The notes beneath the pieces are model-generated. The model saw only the letters and a program-made list of their open reading frames with translations, had not been told where the DNA came from and searched no databases. This document shows positions 45,225 through 56,816 of a stretch of DNA of 64,000 nucleotides, in pieces. The stretch's first letter is position 1, and each line of letters starts with the position of its first letter. The position numbers and the translations under genes are program-made. Source of the DNA: Amaurobius ferox (Eukaryota > Arthropoda > Arachnida > Araneae > Amaurobiidae); NCBI GenBank assembly GCA_951213105.1, contig OX578152.1:102145455-102209454 (forward strand). Direction: 5' to 3'.

Positions 45225-45510
45225 GAGCTATCACGTCACAGTCTCACACATACATACGCACACACGCGCACATACACGCACACACGCGCACATACACGCA
45301 CACACGCGCACACACATGCACACTAACATACATATACACACTTTGATACACACGTTACACATATACATACTGAGGTCATACATATGTGCATCCAAAAGTT
45401 CTATTCGAGTTCAGAGATTCTTCTTTTCGAATTCGAAATTTCGACTCAGTCTTAACACTTATTTTATACTATGCTTCACAGTACGCATGTTCCTATATTT
45501 TATACTATGC
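45225..45510 (-). repeat. Strongly diverged F1 5' end
   Basis: On the minus strand, weak F1 likeness in order: hairpin-end debris, 'CGAAATTTCGAATTCG', a long (GT)n block, 'GACTGTGACGTG', and 'CTCACGAACGACTATAGCG'. Confidence 0.4.
45245..45345. repeat. 20-bp CA/CG minisatellite
   Basis: Units of CACACGCGCACATACACGCA repeat about five times. The strand is an almost unbroken purine-pyrimidine alternation with CG steps. Confidence 0.95.
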
Positions 45511-46588
45511 ATGTCAGGAAAATAAAAAATTCTAATTCTAATCAAGGGCATTACTAAACATTTTATCTAGTTCTAGGTTTTTAAATAATGCATCCACACA
45601 TAAAATTTCATAGCAGTACTAAAAATGTTGAGATATAATGTCCACACCTCGTAGATATATCCCCGTCTACAACACATATACACACACAAACAAACATCTT
45701 TCTAAAAGTGTTCGAAACGAGTTTAAGTTGTCTTACATCGTGTTTATTTATCAGACTCTTGAATTCAAAAATTTTCGAAAGTTATGAGAACTTTTTCAGA
45801 AATTCAGAAATTTCTTTTGCAGGTGCTATAGCTGCAAGTGGAAATAAAAATATGCAAATTATTTTAAAGTGTAGGGTGAAAAAATATTTTCAATGAAGCA
45901 TGTGAAAACTCTCTTTTCAAAAGGAGGATTGTTACATATTTCTGAATCATAAACACTTCAAGCGCTGTGCGCTTTTATCAGAAACGTACATAATAAGGGT
46001 ATAGAGCGGTTAACATTTATTTTCGTACACAATAGAATCATTTCCTTTTTATTTGTTGATTTAAGAAGCTGACAGATGTTAAAAATAAAGATATCTACAT
46101 CTTTTATAAAATTAATAATTGTTTAACGTGTTTTTTGATCACAGGACCTACATTTTAGTGTCCCCCCTGGGGTGGGGGTGGGGGCAGAGAAAAAAAGCCA
46201 GTCATTTTAGACACTTCAGACGCCTTCTGTCAACTTACAAGGTTGAAATCCACACTTATAGTATTATTGTCCATGAAACTGGATCTAACAGAGCTAGACT
46301 TTCGATCCCTCCCGAGGGCTAAGAAAATTGGTGTTTTAAGAATTCTTTTCAGATCGCTTATAGGCCCTAAGTCTTCTACATAACGACAATATTTTGCATT
46401 GTTACGAATATCTAAAGAGATTCATTGTGCTTTACCTCTATTCCAATAATACGTAGCGAACTTTTGCTTCAAGTCCTCTGCTCGATTCCTATTAAGTGAA
46501 TATAGAGTTGCCATATTTGGAATATCGGGGCGTGGTTACAATTTTTGGCAATTTATCAGCATTTTGGTCGTTTTTGGCGACATTCAGC
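45511..46588. other. No recognisable gene
   Basis: A decayed copy of the 50410-type repeat may lie near 45900-45960. A poly(G)-rich patch 'CCCCTGGGGTGGGGGTGGGG' is at 46165. No gene is visible. Confidence 0.45.
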
Positions 46589-46844
46589 TACAGTCAACCC
46601 TCCTATAACGATTGTTTTCATAATGCGGTTTCCATATAATGTGGAGCAAAAATTTCGATGGCCCACTCATAACGCAGTTTCCATACAACGCGGTAATCTT
46701 GAAACGCAATTTCTCTATGACACAACTCAACTAGCTTAAGCAGTATCCCTATAGCATGGATTTTCTATTACACTTTTACGGTAGAAATTAATGGGGAATT
46801 CCCCTGTTTTTTAATCCGCGTACATCACCATTTTTCAATTTCAG

Positions 46845-47149
46845 CTGTCAGGGATATATCCCTTTAAAAAAATTAATACATTCACCTCAAATGCATTGAT
46901 AGACGAAAATATGGGTAAAGAACGGGTTGCAAATTTCAATTTAAATGATGTCAAAAGAGGCCTGGATTTGGGTAAATAATTAGAAAATTACTTTATTGAA
47001 AATGATCCTTTAACAGTACGAAGTGAAAAGTTTAAAATCGAACTGCAAAATTGCTTAGTTCCTTATACAGCGATTTTGGTAGAGTTACATAATAAAACTA
47101 AATTTGAAGACGAAAATGAAGATATGCAAAGAGAAGAGGACAGTAAATA
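46845..47149 (+). pseudogene. Pogo/Tigger-type (DDE_1) transposase C-terminal remnant
   Basis: The frame reads 'LSGIYPFKK' at its start, the 'GI.PFN' motif that follows the DDE_1 catalytic core in pogo, Tigger and jerky proteins. It then continues through 'ENMGKERVANFNLNDVKRG', a single stop at 46976-46978, 'LENYFIENDP' and 'ELQNCLVPYTAILVELHNK' to a stop at 47147-47149. The catalytic domain and DNA-binding head are absent. The bases before the frame look like a splice acceptor (TTTTTCAATTTCAG), but I cannot tell whether that was used. F1 begins two bases after the stop. Confidence 0.6.
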
Positions 47150-47150
47150 A

Positions 47151-48043
47151 AATCTGATGTGGGCAACACATGACTTTCCTTATATAATGTAATTAATTTA
47201 CTACTTTTACAGTAAAAAAAAGTAGGTTTTTCTTATAGTAGATACTAATATTCTTTCCAAGATATTAAATTTTCGACAATTAGTCGTCATTTTTATCCAT
47301 TTGGCGAGATTTTCGTTAATTTGGCAACATTTCAAAAAGTCGCCAAGTTGGCGACATTCCGCCAAATTCGTCGCCAAAATCTCGCCAAGCGTTATGCACT
47401 AAGAAATAAGTTATTCTTACAGCAGATAAATGACTATTGGCGTTCAAACACAAAAGTATTACTAAAAGTATATTTTTTCATGAATGGAATGAGCTAGTTC
47501 CACGAGAATGATGTAACCCAATTTATCGCATGGTATTACATATGAAAAGTGAACATGTTTCTCAATAGGAATTTTTTTTTTATATGACTTTTTGATAATT
47601 TTTTTTTTTTAAAATGAACAATATCTCGAGAACAGTTCATGTTAGCGTTCTAAAATTTATGTGAATCGTTTTCTAATGAAAAATTACATAAGAAATGTCT
47701 ATTTGCGTAACTTTATTAGTGGTTTTGATTTTTTGACGATTTTTTCAAAATTTCATTCGAAAATTTAGGGGGGTTCTTAACATTCGATTGCATATAAAAG
47801 CAATAGGCTTCCAGTGTTTACGGATTGTGATTTTTGTACCAAATTTGGTTCGAATCGGTCCATTCGTTCGTCAGTTATCGTCTCCACAGACTCACTGACA
47901 CACATACACACACAGACATCACTTCAAAAATGTTTGATTCGTAATCCAGGATGCTTGAAACGTGCTCTCCCGTCGAAAACTCGAATTCGAATTTTCGACC
48001 CCGTCACAATACTTTCCTTATACATTATGTATATAAGGAAAGT
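47151..48043 (-). repeat. Family F1, full length
   Basis: Both ends are sharp: 'AATCTGATGTGGGCAACACA' at 47151 and the hairpin ACTTTCCTTATA...TATATAAGGAAAGT at 48010-48043. The GGCGA block is at about 47298-47395. It is the best-bounded copy because it is nested in the Tigger-like element. Confidence 0.95.
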
Positions 48044-48456
48044 AAAAAAGAATTAGGGCACTAATATTTGACAGCTATGATGAATGTAAATAGAATTTTT
48101 GTTAGAAAAAAGTTATTAAATTTATATTTCACATTGTTTTTTCAACATTCTTATATGAAGTTTTAAACTCAATAAAAATAATTCGAAATATGTAAACATA
48201 TATTTAAACCCCTTTGTATCTATAAACTTATATTTCATAACCATATTCATCATAACATAGTGCTCTAAAAATGTAGTTTTATATAACGTAAAAAAAAAAA
48301 AAATCAGCCTGATTTATATGTTTTGAGTTTCACTTAATGCGGTTTCCATATAACGTGGTACGAATTGTTCTGTTTTGTACTAATTCTGAGTTTCTCATAA
48401 CGAAGTTTTCATATAACGTGATACGAATTAAACGCGTTGTAGGAGGATTGATTGTA

Positions 48457-49748
48457 GAACTTAAAGGACGAAATAATGAATATTCTGGAAGGAACGGAGC
48501 CCCTTCTTGATATTTTCTGGAGAGTATATAAGAGGAGTCATTTCTCAGTTGGAGAGCAGTTGACGTGATACGAGCTACAATGAATTGCGAAATACGTCAC
48601 AGTTTTGAGAAATAGTTACCAGAAATAGATCTCACACCAGTTAATGTGAGACAGCTTTATGTACGTTATTTATTGTGTCTGAAACATCAGACAATACCTC
48701 CAGTCTGAATGACGCCAGTGTTTACGACATGCTGACCCAAAGGTCAACCAAAATCATAAATTTAGGGGCGTCGAGACAGAGGGGTCGAATGAATCTAAGA
48801 ATAAGGTGAAGCAACGACATTGGGTAAAAGGTTGACCAATTGAGAATATACTTGTAGCGTTAGTTTGAATGTGGGCAATAGAAGCAAAAGAGGAGTGTCA
48901 GTCCTGAGGAAAAAGAGCTCCAATCTAAGACAGAACAAAAAGATAAGAACGAGGGCACTTGATGAAATAGAGACTTTTCAGCACGACGATGGTATGACAT
49001 TAAGAGGCACAGCACTTAGATATAACTACGAGAATGACATAAGAACGAGTACGATACTTACAGAGAACAGACTAAGAGAATGACATAAGTACGAGTGTTC
49101 GAGCCAGCAGTACAATATGATCGGCGAATTGACGTGTTACGAGCTACACTGAATTGTGAAATATGTCACAATTTTGAGAAATAGTATCTGCTGCTTTGTG
49201 AATTAGCCGAGCACTTATTTGCTGCTTTATTGTATCTTATTTATATAGTGATTTTGTGGGATAATTATGGAGTTATTGTCTGTATATCGTTCCTGTTAAC
49301 GCTTATATGTGCTTTTAAATGAAAATGATAGTTGTCCAGAAAATTGGACTCACTCTTGTATACTGAAAGTACATCCACGATTCCAGAGGCAAGGTTGCAA
49401 CAGTACCACGCTTGCCCATTGATTTCTATCGTGACTCAATATTGCGCATTTTAAAAATAATTTGCAATAAAATGGGTGTTCGGTTGTAAATTGCTATAAT
49501 AATTCCCCAAAAAGGACACGAAAGTGTCTTGAATGAACAAGAGGGAAGGAAAAGATTGATAAATTCTTGAAGAGTAGAATGCAAGAATAATATATTTTCA
49601 CCGCAGTCGGCGGTAAGTGTGCCTGAACAGATGCGTCCCACTGAGGTTAGTAAAAAGTGTGGAGCTAGTTCTCACTACTTGTCGTCAAGGCGTTTCTCAC
49701 TGCAATACATCATGGCGGCCATAGATCAGCCTGTGTTATAGGAGTTCT
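48457..49748. other. LTR-like debris
   Basis: The segments at 48560-48640 and 49120-49410 ('GACGTG-TACGAGCTACA', 'GCTTATA', 'ACTC-TTGTAT') resemble the solo LTR at 51465-52001, so these are diverged LTR fragments. A TATA-like GAGTATATAAGAGG lies at 48523. The 72-codon frame at 48865 is unrecognised. Confidence 0.5.
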
Positions 49749-49761
49749 GCGGCCTCCTGTA

Positions 49762-50040
49762 GGGGCGGGACAGTCAAGTGGTTAGCTTTCGGAGATTGCA
49801 TTCGGACAATCCGAGTTCGTTCCCCGTCTCTTCCCGGACCCGTGTTCACGAGATTTTCGGATATGTCAAATATGTGGATCCGTAAGTTCTTCAGTGAGGT
49901 TTGTGGTAGGGAAAAGAGGGTACGGTCCCTGTGAATGCTGATCCCACTGGGTTCCGGTTTAAACTACGCGGCACTTCCCAGCAGTCCAAATATATACCTT
50001 ACACCTTCGGGTAGGTCAGACTGTCTGGGGCGAAGAAGAA
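49762..50040 (+). mobile_element. tRNA-derived SINE-A, diverged
   Basis: The head is decayed ('CAGTCAAGTGGTTAGC', 'GAGTTCGTTCCCC'). The body and the tail 'GGTAGGTCAGACTGTCTGGG' with (GAA)n are present. Flanks GGCCTCCTGTA (49751-49761) and GGCCCTCCTGTA (50041-50052) are the target duplication, with one extra C. Confidence 0.9.
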
Positions 50041-50052
50041 GGCCCTCCTGTA

Positions 50053-50409
50053 ACGCAGAAGGATGATTATTTTATTACTTTTAATATCAAACACAGAGAA
50101 ATTATTTTTTTCCCTCTCACCAGGTGGCACCACCACTACTACTTATTCAGATTCTTACACGTGGTTTAGTTCAACTATTTGATGTGCTCGCACCTATGAA
50201 GAAAGCCCATCACGGGTGTTCGAAACGAACGACTGTTCACGACATTTCATTTTCGCAACACTTAGCGTCGTGATTTAGTTACTTATTTCAGTCAGTCGCG
50301 TTACTTATTTCAGTCAGTTACTTATCTCTGTCAGTGAACAGTCGCGTTCTGTGATTGTAATCCAGTATAGATGTTTTGCACCAAAAATGGAGAATAAATA
50401 TTTTCTGAA
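50053..50409 (+). other. Possible Penelope-type 3' end
   Basis: The segment 50197-50240 reads CTATGAAGAAAGCCC, a loop, GGGTGTTCGAAACGAACG: a stem-loop ending in CGAAACG as at Penelope-like termini. After it, 'GTTACTTATTTCAGTCAGT' is tandemly repeated (50279-50335). Confidence 0.35.
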
Positions 50410-50775
50410 GAAACAGCCTTGTTTCATTACTTATTCTTTGAGAAATTTCTATCACAAATCTCATATTTCTCCGATTGAAAAATATATATCTAAAATCAGT
50501 TCAAACGGCAACGAGAAATAGGATCTTTTGTGGAAGATTTCCGGTTTTTTCCCCCCCGAAAAAGACAATTACTCTTTCTGAATCACAAATAGCTGAGGTT
50601 CTAAGTGTCCTCTACCATAGCCTTACTCAATATCCTTAATATTTCTTTTATATAAAGATATATTTCCTTTTTCAAGTGTTGCTTTTAACAGTTGTCATAA
50701 ATGTGTGAAATAATGATATTTCACCGAGATCGAAATATATTGGATATTTTCAAGTACGTGTTGTGGTTTCTATAG
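50410..50775 (+). repeat. Dispersed family F6
   Basis: It pairs with 53267-53660: 'TTACTTATTCT-TGAGAAATT', 'CCGATTGAAAAATATAT', 'CTGAATCACAAATA', 'TATTGGATATTTTCAA' and 'TACGTGTT'. Fragments of the same family lie near 42510 and 45910. It is non-coding. Confidence 0.8.
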
Positions 50776-51057
50776 CGTACTCCTAAGATAAATCGATTTA
50801 TTACTTATTTGCGATATATAGCATATGTAAAAATAAAGTATTGAAGATTCAAGAATCCGAATATTGGATTTTGATAGATCTACATGTTTTGTGCATCCCC
50901 CAATACAAATCAACCATTTTCTCAATGATCTCTGTTTCTCAATGATGTCTGTGGGATATACTAAATTTAACGATTTTCCTCAATCTATTATACCAGTCTA
51001 CGAACGTTAGCAGCTTATTGATTTTCAAAATGAACAGATCAGGGGGAATCATTCGAT

Positions 51058-51320
51058 GCGTGATAGCCCAGTGGTTCAAGCATGGAGATTGCACTCGGAA
51101 GACCCGAATTTGATTCCTAGTTTAGCCCAAATTATCCACGTGTTTCCGCGGACTATGGACATGTGTTATGCGGAGTTACGAGAGTTTTGAGGCAGGAGAA
51201 GGAGGATATGGTTCCAGTGGATGTTGCCCAACTGGGTTGCTATCTCAATTGGGTAGCAATGTCCTGACTGCCCAAACAGATACCTTACACATTCGGGTAG
51301 ATCAGACGGTCAGGGTCGAA
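51058..51320 (+). mobile_element. tRNA-derived SINE-A, diverged
   Basis: It has 'GATAGCCCAGTGGTTCAAGC', then 'GAATTTGATTCC', and a tail 'GGTAGATCAGACGGTCAGGG'. The open frame of 77 codons over it is a shadow. Confidence 0.85.
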
Positions 51321-51464
51321 GGAAATGAGAAAGCCAATAAGATTTTAAATGTTTGTTTATTTGAAAACCTTATACACATTATAAAATCAGAACTAAGTTA
51401 GAAAATGTTACAAAAATATATATTTTATTAAAAAGCTAATGACACCATTTGTAGAAGCTAATAT

Positions 51465-52001
51465 TGTTGCGAACTCGCAATATTCCCTATGGGGCCTCCT
51501 TTTTCATCTGTTTCGAAGGCCAGGTGAAGAAAACATAGTCCATGACGTGAGTCTAGGAATGCCAGGATTTCCCAGTTAGAGGGCTTCCAGATTGGCGACT
51601 TCCGGAATGTTCCAGAAACTTCTCGATAGAACAATTATTCTTTGACATATAGATATTTCCAGAAGTTTCTATGGAGAGACTATGAAAAGGATTCACCCCC
51701 CTCCGTTGCAGTGGAGTTGACGAATGGACGTGACATGAACTACATTGAACTGTGGTTTTTGTCAATGTTTTAAGAATAGTGGCGGCTGTTTTGTGAAATT
51801 ACTTTCGTCAACAATTGGAGAATAATATCGTTTATTCTGTGAAATTAGTAGAAACTTTAAGTGCTGTTTGACGGTATACTGTCCTTGTTTACTTTGTGCT
51901 TATAAATAAACGTTAGTTATCCGGAAACTTAGACTCGTTCTGGTATCATGAATATACACCCATTATTCTTGAGAATTCTTAGGTATTTTTGGTCTAACAT
52001 A
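51465..52001 (+). mobile_element. Solo LTR, 537 bp
   Basis: It starts TGTTGCGAACTCGC and ends GGTCTAACA, so TG..CA. Near the 3' end lies a polyadenylation signal (ATAAATAAACG, about 51904). The first third is GC-richer. No internal region adjoins either side, and no target duplication is clear. The related LTR-like debris at 48.5-49.4 kb supports the call. Superfamily unknown. Confidence 0.6.
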
Positions 52002-52361
52002 GAAATAAAATCTTTAACTAAATGTACTCACTATAACACAAGGAGCTAATTCTTGAAAAGAAATATTAACGAAAAATTAATGGACACCCATGTCTGGTTT
52101 CATCCTGATTCGCTCGTGCAATTTCGAAGTTCTAATTGTCCCCGAGGAGAGCTGTATCACGCGAATAAATTAAGAAAATCGAATGAAATTTGATAAGATC
52201 AAATTTCAGTAGCGTATTGATTTTCGAGGTGAGAGTAGTTAATGGATAGGACCTGAATTTCTTTTTGTTAACTTTTTCTTTCAAAAACCGTAAATAACAT
52301 TAAAAATCGTAAAATTAGCTAGTTTTTTTTTAAAGAAGTTCAAATTTTGTATGTAATTATT
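52002..52361. other. No recognisable gene
   Basis: Nothing assignable. Confidence 0.5.
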
Positions 52362-53161
52362 GCTTTCCTTGCAATACATAGTAATGTATACGGAAAGTAT
52401 TAGAATCATTTCGAAAATCGCAACTTGAGTTTCCGTCAGATCTACATATTTTGGAACATCAGGAAGACAGAAAACTATCCTTTAGAGTGGCGTCTGTGTG
52501 TGTGTGTCTGTCCGTGCAATGTATGAATACAATTTAAATCAAACACTATTTGACCACATTTCGAAAATTTTATAAGTCACTTGTGGATGACCCTGGTGCT
52601 AGTTAAAATTTGATACGGGATAAAGGACCTGCCTTCTTTTGCGACATGGGAAGCAAAAATCTCATGTATCTACTTTAGGTAAAAAACTAATTGACCCAAT
52701 TTCACAAAATTCGGAAGAGAATTCACTTGTAGGTTACCCTGGGGCTGATTAGATTTTTATACTATTCGGGAAAAAAAAGTCTACCTTTATTACGAAATGG
52801 CCTCAAAAATTGTCAAAATCTAAAATAAAAGAGAAGGTAATCACAAATGTATCAATTAAATGCTTGTTTCATACGTAACTCCTGACGATGAAAATAATAA
52901 GATCAATTCCAATACTCTCGGACAAACCGTTTTCGAGATATTTAAGTTTCTTGCATTTTTGCTACGCCGCCTTTAAAAATACGTCCAGTTATCAAATGGA
53001 AACGAAAATTGAATTTAAAGTGTAGATTCGTTGTAATTCCAAACAATTATGCGCGTTATATGTATTGTGTTATTAAACTCAATTTAATGAATTAAAGAAA
53101 TAAAGACAGAATGAATCTGAGTCTGTAGGGAAAGTCATGTGCTGCCCACATCAATTTTTTT
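52362..53161 (+). repeat. F1-related subfamily, full length
   Basis: Its ends are like F1: hairpin GCTTTCC...GGAAAGTATT at the start and GGGAAAGTCATGTGCTGCCCACA at the end. The inside is mostly different (no GGCGA block; 'GTTTTCGAGATATTTAAG' is recognisable at about 52930). Confidence 0.75.
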
Positions 53162-53266
53162 GTTCAGAAGCGAGTGACGTAAATTTCAGTGCAATAACAG
53201 TTGTCGATATTGTAATGATGTAAATTTTGAGGGAAATAACTGCAGGCAAAATATGTGTGGAGTATT

Positions 53267-53660
53267 AACAGCGTTTCCGCATTACTTATTCTGTGAGAAA
53301 TTTCTTTCACAGATCTCATATCCCCCGATTGAAAAATATATCTAAAGTCAGTTTAGAAAGACAACGAAAAATGGGGATTTTCTGTGAAAGATTTTCGCCT
53401 TTTCTATAAAAAAAAAAAAAAAGAAAGAAAGTGGATTGTTATTTCTGAATCACAAATACCTTAGCTGGGGTACTAAGTGTCTTTCACCGTCGAGTGTTAC
53501 ACAGTAAGTGAATATATATGTAGTATTTCTTTCATATAGACATGATAATTCCTTTTCAAGTGCTGCTTTTAAAGGATGTCTAAAGATTCAAGTAATAGCA
53601 ATATTTCAATAGGATAGGAATGTATTGGATATTTTCAAATACGTGTTCTGATTTTAAGAA
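53267..53660 (+). repeat. Dispersed family F6, second copy
   Basis: It matches 50410-50775 in order, with a poly(A)-rich insertion at 53408-53430. Confidence 0.8.
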
Positions 53661-54109
53661 CAAATGGTAGCATTGTCCCATGGGTTAGTTGTCACAACGT
53701 TTATTTCTCTACCGATAGATGGCGTACGCTGTTGTACTTCCTGTGATTGAAAGGAGCCAATGTTACTATTTGTTGGACCTGGACGAAAGGCGGATGTTAA
53801 ATTTTACTGTATTTATTCTGACCTCTTTAAGGTGGGAACCTGTCGAAGGTTATGTATTTATGTATTATTTATTATGACGCTTTTGAAAATGGAATCACTA
53901 AAAGTTCAGATAAATTAACTGGATTGTGGATCAACTCTAATTTCTCATACTAGAATTCATTTTTTTTTTTTCAAATTTTACAAGAGAGTATTTAAAAAGT
54001 CGGTAGTATGGGTTCAAATTGTTAAAACTATAGTGTGTTATATAAAACTATATAGTGTGTTATATATAACTATATAGTGTGTTATTTAAAACTATAGTAT
54101 GTAAATATT
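53661..54109. other. No recognisable gene
   Basis: A short (ACTATA-TAGTGTGTTATATA) tandem repeat of about 28 bp lies at 54025-54095. Confidence 0.55.
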
Positions 54110-54450
54110 TCCATACTTGACAATGTACCCTCTAGAGGGGTGACTTGCCCCCCTGACGAGAGCTCATGACGTCACGAACACAAAAAATTATCGCGGCTGT
54201 TTTTCACATCAATGATTGAAACTATTAAGTCATTTTATGCATGGTTATGTCAAATTTTGTCCTTTACTGCCATGTTAAAAAAAAAATTTCGAATAAATTT
54301 CGAAGTTTTCGCTCGAATTAAAAAAAATTCCTTGTTCTAGATTTTTTGATACTAAAGCAGGATATAAAGTTTTGTGAAACTCCATTAATATTTGTGACTA
54401 CTATCGTGTTCGTAAGATATCGACCATGTACATCAGACAGATGTCGAAAC
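54110..54450 (+). repeat. Family F5, second copy
   Basis: It matches 44335-44720. The GC-rich start has CCCTCTAGAGGGG and ACTTGCCCCCCTG. Confidence 0.75.
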
Positions 54451-54799
54451 GTGTTCACGTGGTTTTAAAACATATATTGTCATGAAAATCTCGAAATAGA
54501 AAATTATCGTGAAAACAATACTTTCTCAATACTATGTATGAGATAGTAAAGATTTTTTTGTCAAACTTTGGAGGAAGGGGCATATTGTCTCATTTTGCAA
54601 GGAACTAATTCTTACATATTAAGATAACCTTTGAGACCATTTCCAAAGGTGACTGATAGAAAGAAAATTAAATAAAATATTGACCAAAAACGTGAAATGT
54701 CAATTCTTATGGACTCTTCTACGAAACGGAAACTAGAGGGACAAAAAATCACATGACAAGGAAAGAAATGAGCATAGAACAAAAATAAAAGAAAGAAAA

Positions 54800-56166
54800 C
54801 ATAACAAACATAAGAACTCTCATAATTTTGCGTTTGGCTATACATATCCTGCCAGTAGTATCTTCTGCTAATGGAAGACAACGTTCTTCGAAAACCACAA
54901 TGGACAAGTGCTGGACAATCATGATGAAGCCATAGTATTTCAGAAACCAAAGTCTGTGGGATTACCATTCTCTCTTTGTATTCATGTCTTCTTTTCGGAT
55001 ATTTGTGTGTGCACCACAGAGCATTATTTTTCTCGAAAAATGTCAGCCTTTGAGGATATGGAGCTATATTTTTCTCCAGAAAGCTTTTGATTTTGTTGCA
55101 CCTGGCATCAGTTTTCTGTGCATTACAAATTCTAGTAAATGATGTTGCTTCTATTGACAATTGTTCTACCTCTTGATTTTGTTGATTATTTTCCTCTACG
55201 CTTAAATTTTTGTTTACTGTATTAAATTGTTGAATTTTCCCATTGTCAGAAGATTTCTGTTTTTGTAAATTATTATCTTTATTTAGATTTAGAGCTTTAG
55301 ATTTACTTTTAGCATTAGATGAATTTTTCTTCAAATGATTTTCCTTTTTCACCCACATATCTTGATAAATAATCCTTAACAATATTTGCTTTTCCAGGCT
55401 TGTGTATTACTTTATAGTCAAATTGTGACAAAGAGGCAATCCAACGTGAAAGTCTAGAAGTAGGATCCTTGAATTTGAATATAAATGATAAAGAATATTG
55501 ATCACAGTATATGGTAAAATGACTTCCTGTCAGATAATGTTTATAGTAATTAGTTGACCAGACTATAGCCAAAGCTTCACTCTCAACAACATTGTATCTG
55601 GTTTCAGCTTCATTTAGCTTTCTGCTTGCAAAAGCAACAGGGTGCAAAAAAAAAAAAAACCCACCATCATCCATTTGAGAAATGTATGCTCTTAGAGACT
55701 GTTTTAAGGCATCTGTGTGAAGAATGAAAGGTATTTCAAAATCTGGTAAAGTTTAAACTGGCTCTTTTAAAAGTTTGTGTCGTAAAACATCAAAGGAATT
55801 TTGTGTTTCTTCACTTCACTTAAATCTTTCGCCTTGTTTCGTTTTCAAAATGTTTGTCAAAGGTAAAGTAATTTCTGCATAATCTTCTATAAATTTCCTA
55901 TAAAACCAGTTAGACCCAAAAAATGTCTTAACATTCTTGATAGATTTAGGAACTTTAAATTTCTGAATAGTTTCAAGATTTTGAGGTCCTGGTTGCACTT
56001 TTCCAGTGGACACTAAGAATCCAAGATACTTGGTTGTTTTCTTAAAGAAATAGCATTTAGAAAATTTTAGATTGTGTTCCTTTAATTTTGTAAAAATTTG
56101 TTCCAATTTCTCAAGATGCTATTCAAAAGATTTTGATGCAACCACAATATCATCAATATAAATCTA
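54800..56166 (-). mobile_element. Ty3/gypsy-type pol fragment
   Basis: A 1.37-kb minus-strand piece covers the end of reverse transcriptase, RNase H and the integrase zinc-binding domain. LTRs, gag, protease, most of RT and the integrase core are missing. The upstream break is just before the YIDD motif, the downstream break just after the integrase HHCC-like domain. Confidence 0.9.
54820..56166 (-). pseudogene. Ty3-type RT-RNase H-integrase, broken
   Basis: It begins 'IYIDDIVVASKSFE' (catalytic YIDD, about 56140-56166), then a stop. 'LEQIFTKLKEHNLKFSKC' and 'KYLGFLVSTGKV' are the RT palm end and thumb. Two more stops lie in the connection. 'FILHTDA' carries the first RNase H Asp; 'PVAFASRKLNEAETRYN' and 'ESEALAIVW' (catalytic Glu) and 'IYCDQ' (Asp) follow, then 'PTSRLSRWIASLSQFDYKVI'. 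After a frame change comes 'MVIPQTLVSEILWLHHD', 'HCGFRRTLSSISRRYYWQDM', the integrase zinc-binding region, whose terminal Cys pair is degraded. A poly(A) run at about 55647 has expanded within RNase H. It cannot be functional. Confidence 0.9.
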
Positions 56167-56816
56167 AGGACTGAGACAACTTTATTCTGACGCCATTTTA
56201 TTCTGATGTATCCTTGACGTACAAACCATAGTAATGACCGCGACTTCACTTACTCAGTTGACGAATCGGATTACCAGAGTGTTCATTTTCTCCCTAATCA
56301 TTATTCAATGCCCATCTGTCTTGCATTGAAGAGCACGCTGAAGTAATTGTACTTTGAGAAATCGAACACTAGCTAATTATCTTCAAGGTTTCAAAGAATG
56401 AATGTAAGAAAATATATTATATTCAACGCAAAATGTTAAATTTATATTGGCATCCAGGAAGCAAAAATTAGACTCTAACTGTTATTTTTATTGAATATAA
56501 TATTATCGTTTGGATCCTTGATCTCTAAATATTTCCCAAAAGAACTATATTTTGATGACTGATGACTGCAAGATTTAACTTGACAGTAGGAAAAATTGTA
56601 AGCCTCCTCTAAGATATATGGTCCATCTATTAAATCTTTATTAATAATTAGTTATTATAATAATTTTAAGAATAATCTCTATTTTTTATAATAATCATAA
56701 TAATCATCTACTAATATTTTTATAAATCTATTAATAAATAAACCTCTGTTAACAATTAAAATTTTACTGCGTTTAACCATGGTTTAAATTCAGGTAAACC
56801 ATTTTAACTTCCACTG
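56167..56816. other. No recognisable gene
   Basis: AT-rich, with 'AATAAT'-rich DNA at 56640-56760. Confidence 0.5.

Larger units (their letters stand above)
46591..48454 (+). mobile_element. Tigger/pogo-like DNA transposon with nested F1
   Basis: Terminal inverted repeats are CAGTCAACCCTCCTATAACG (left) and, as complement, CAATCAATCCTCCTACAACG (right). TA flanks both ends (46589-46590, 48455-48456). Four subterminal copies of a motif like AACGCGGTTTCCATATAACG lie at about 46620, 46670, 48340 and 48400, probably transposase-binding sites. F1 at 47151-48043 is nested; without it the element is about 970 bp and internally deleted. Confidence 0.8.

Noticed and set aside
45141..45525. His-Thr repeat proteins of 61 and 100 codons
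   Set aside because: Translations of the CA/CG minisatellite.
46827..46844. Splice acceptor before the Tigger-like relic
   Set aside because: The polypyrimidine-AG string is suggestive, but no matching donor exon can be identified, so it is mentioned only in the entry.
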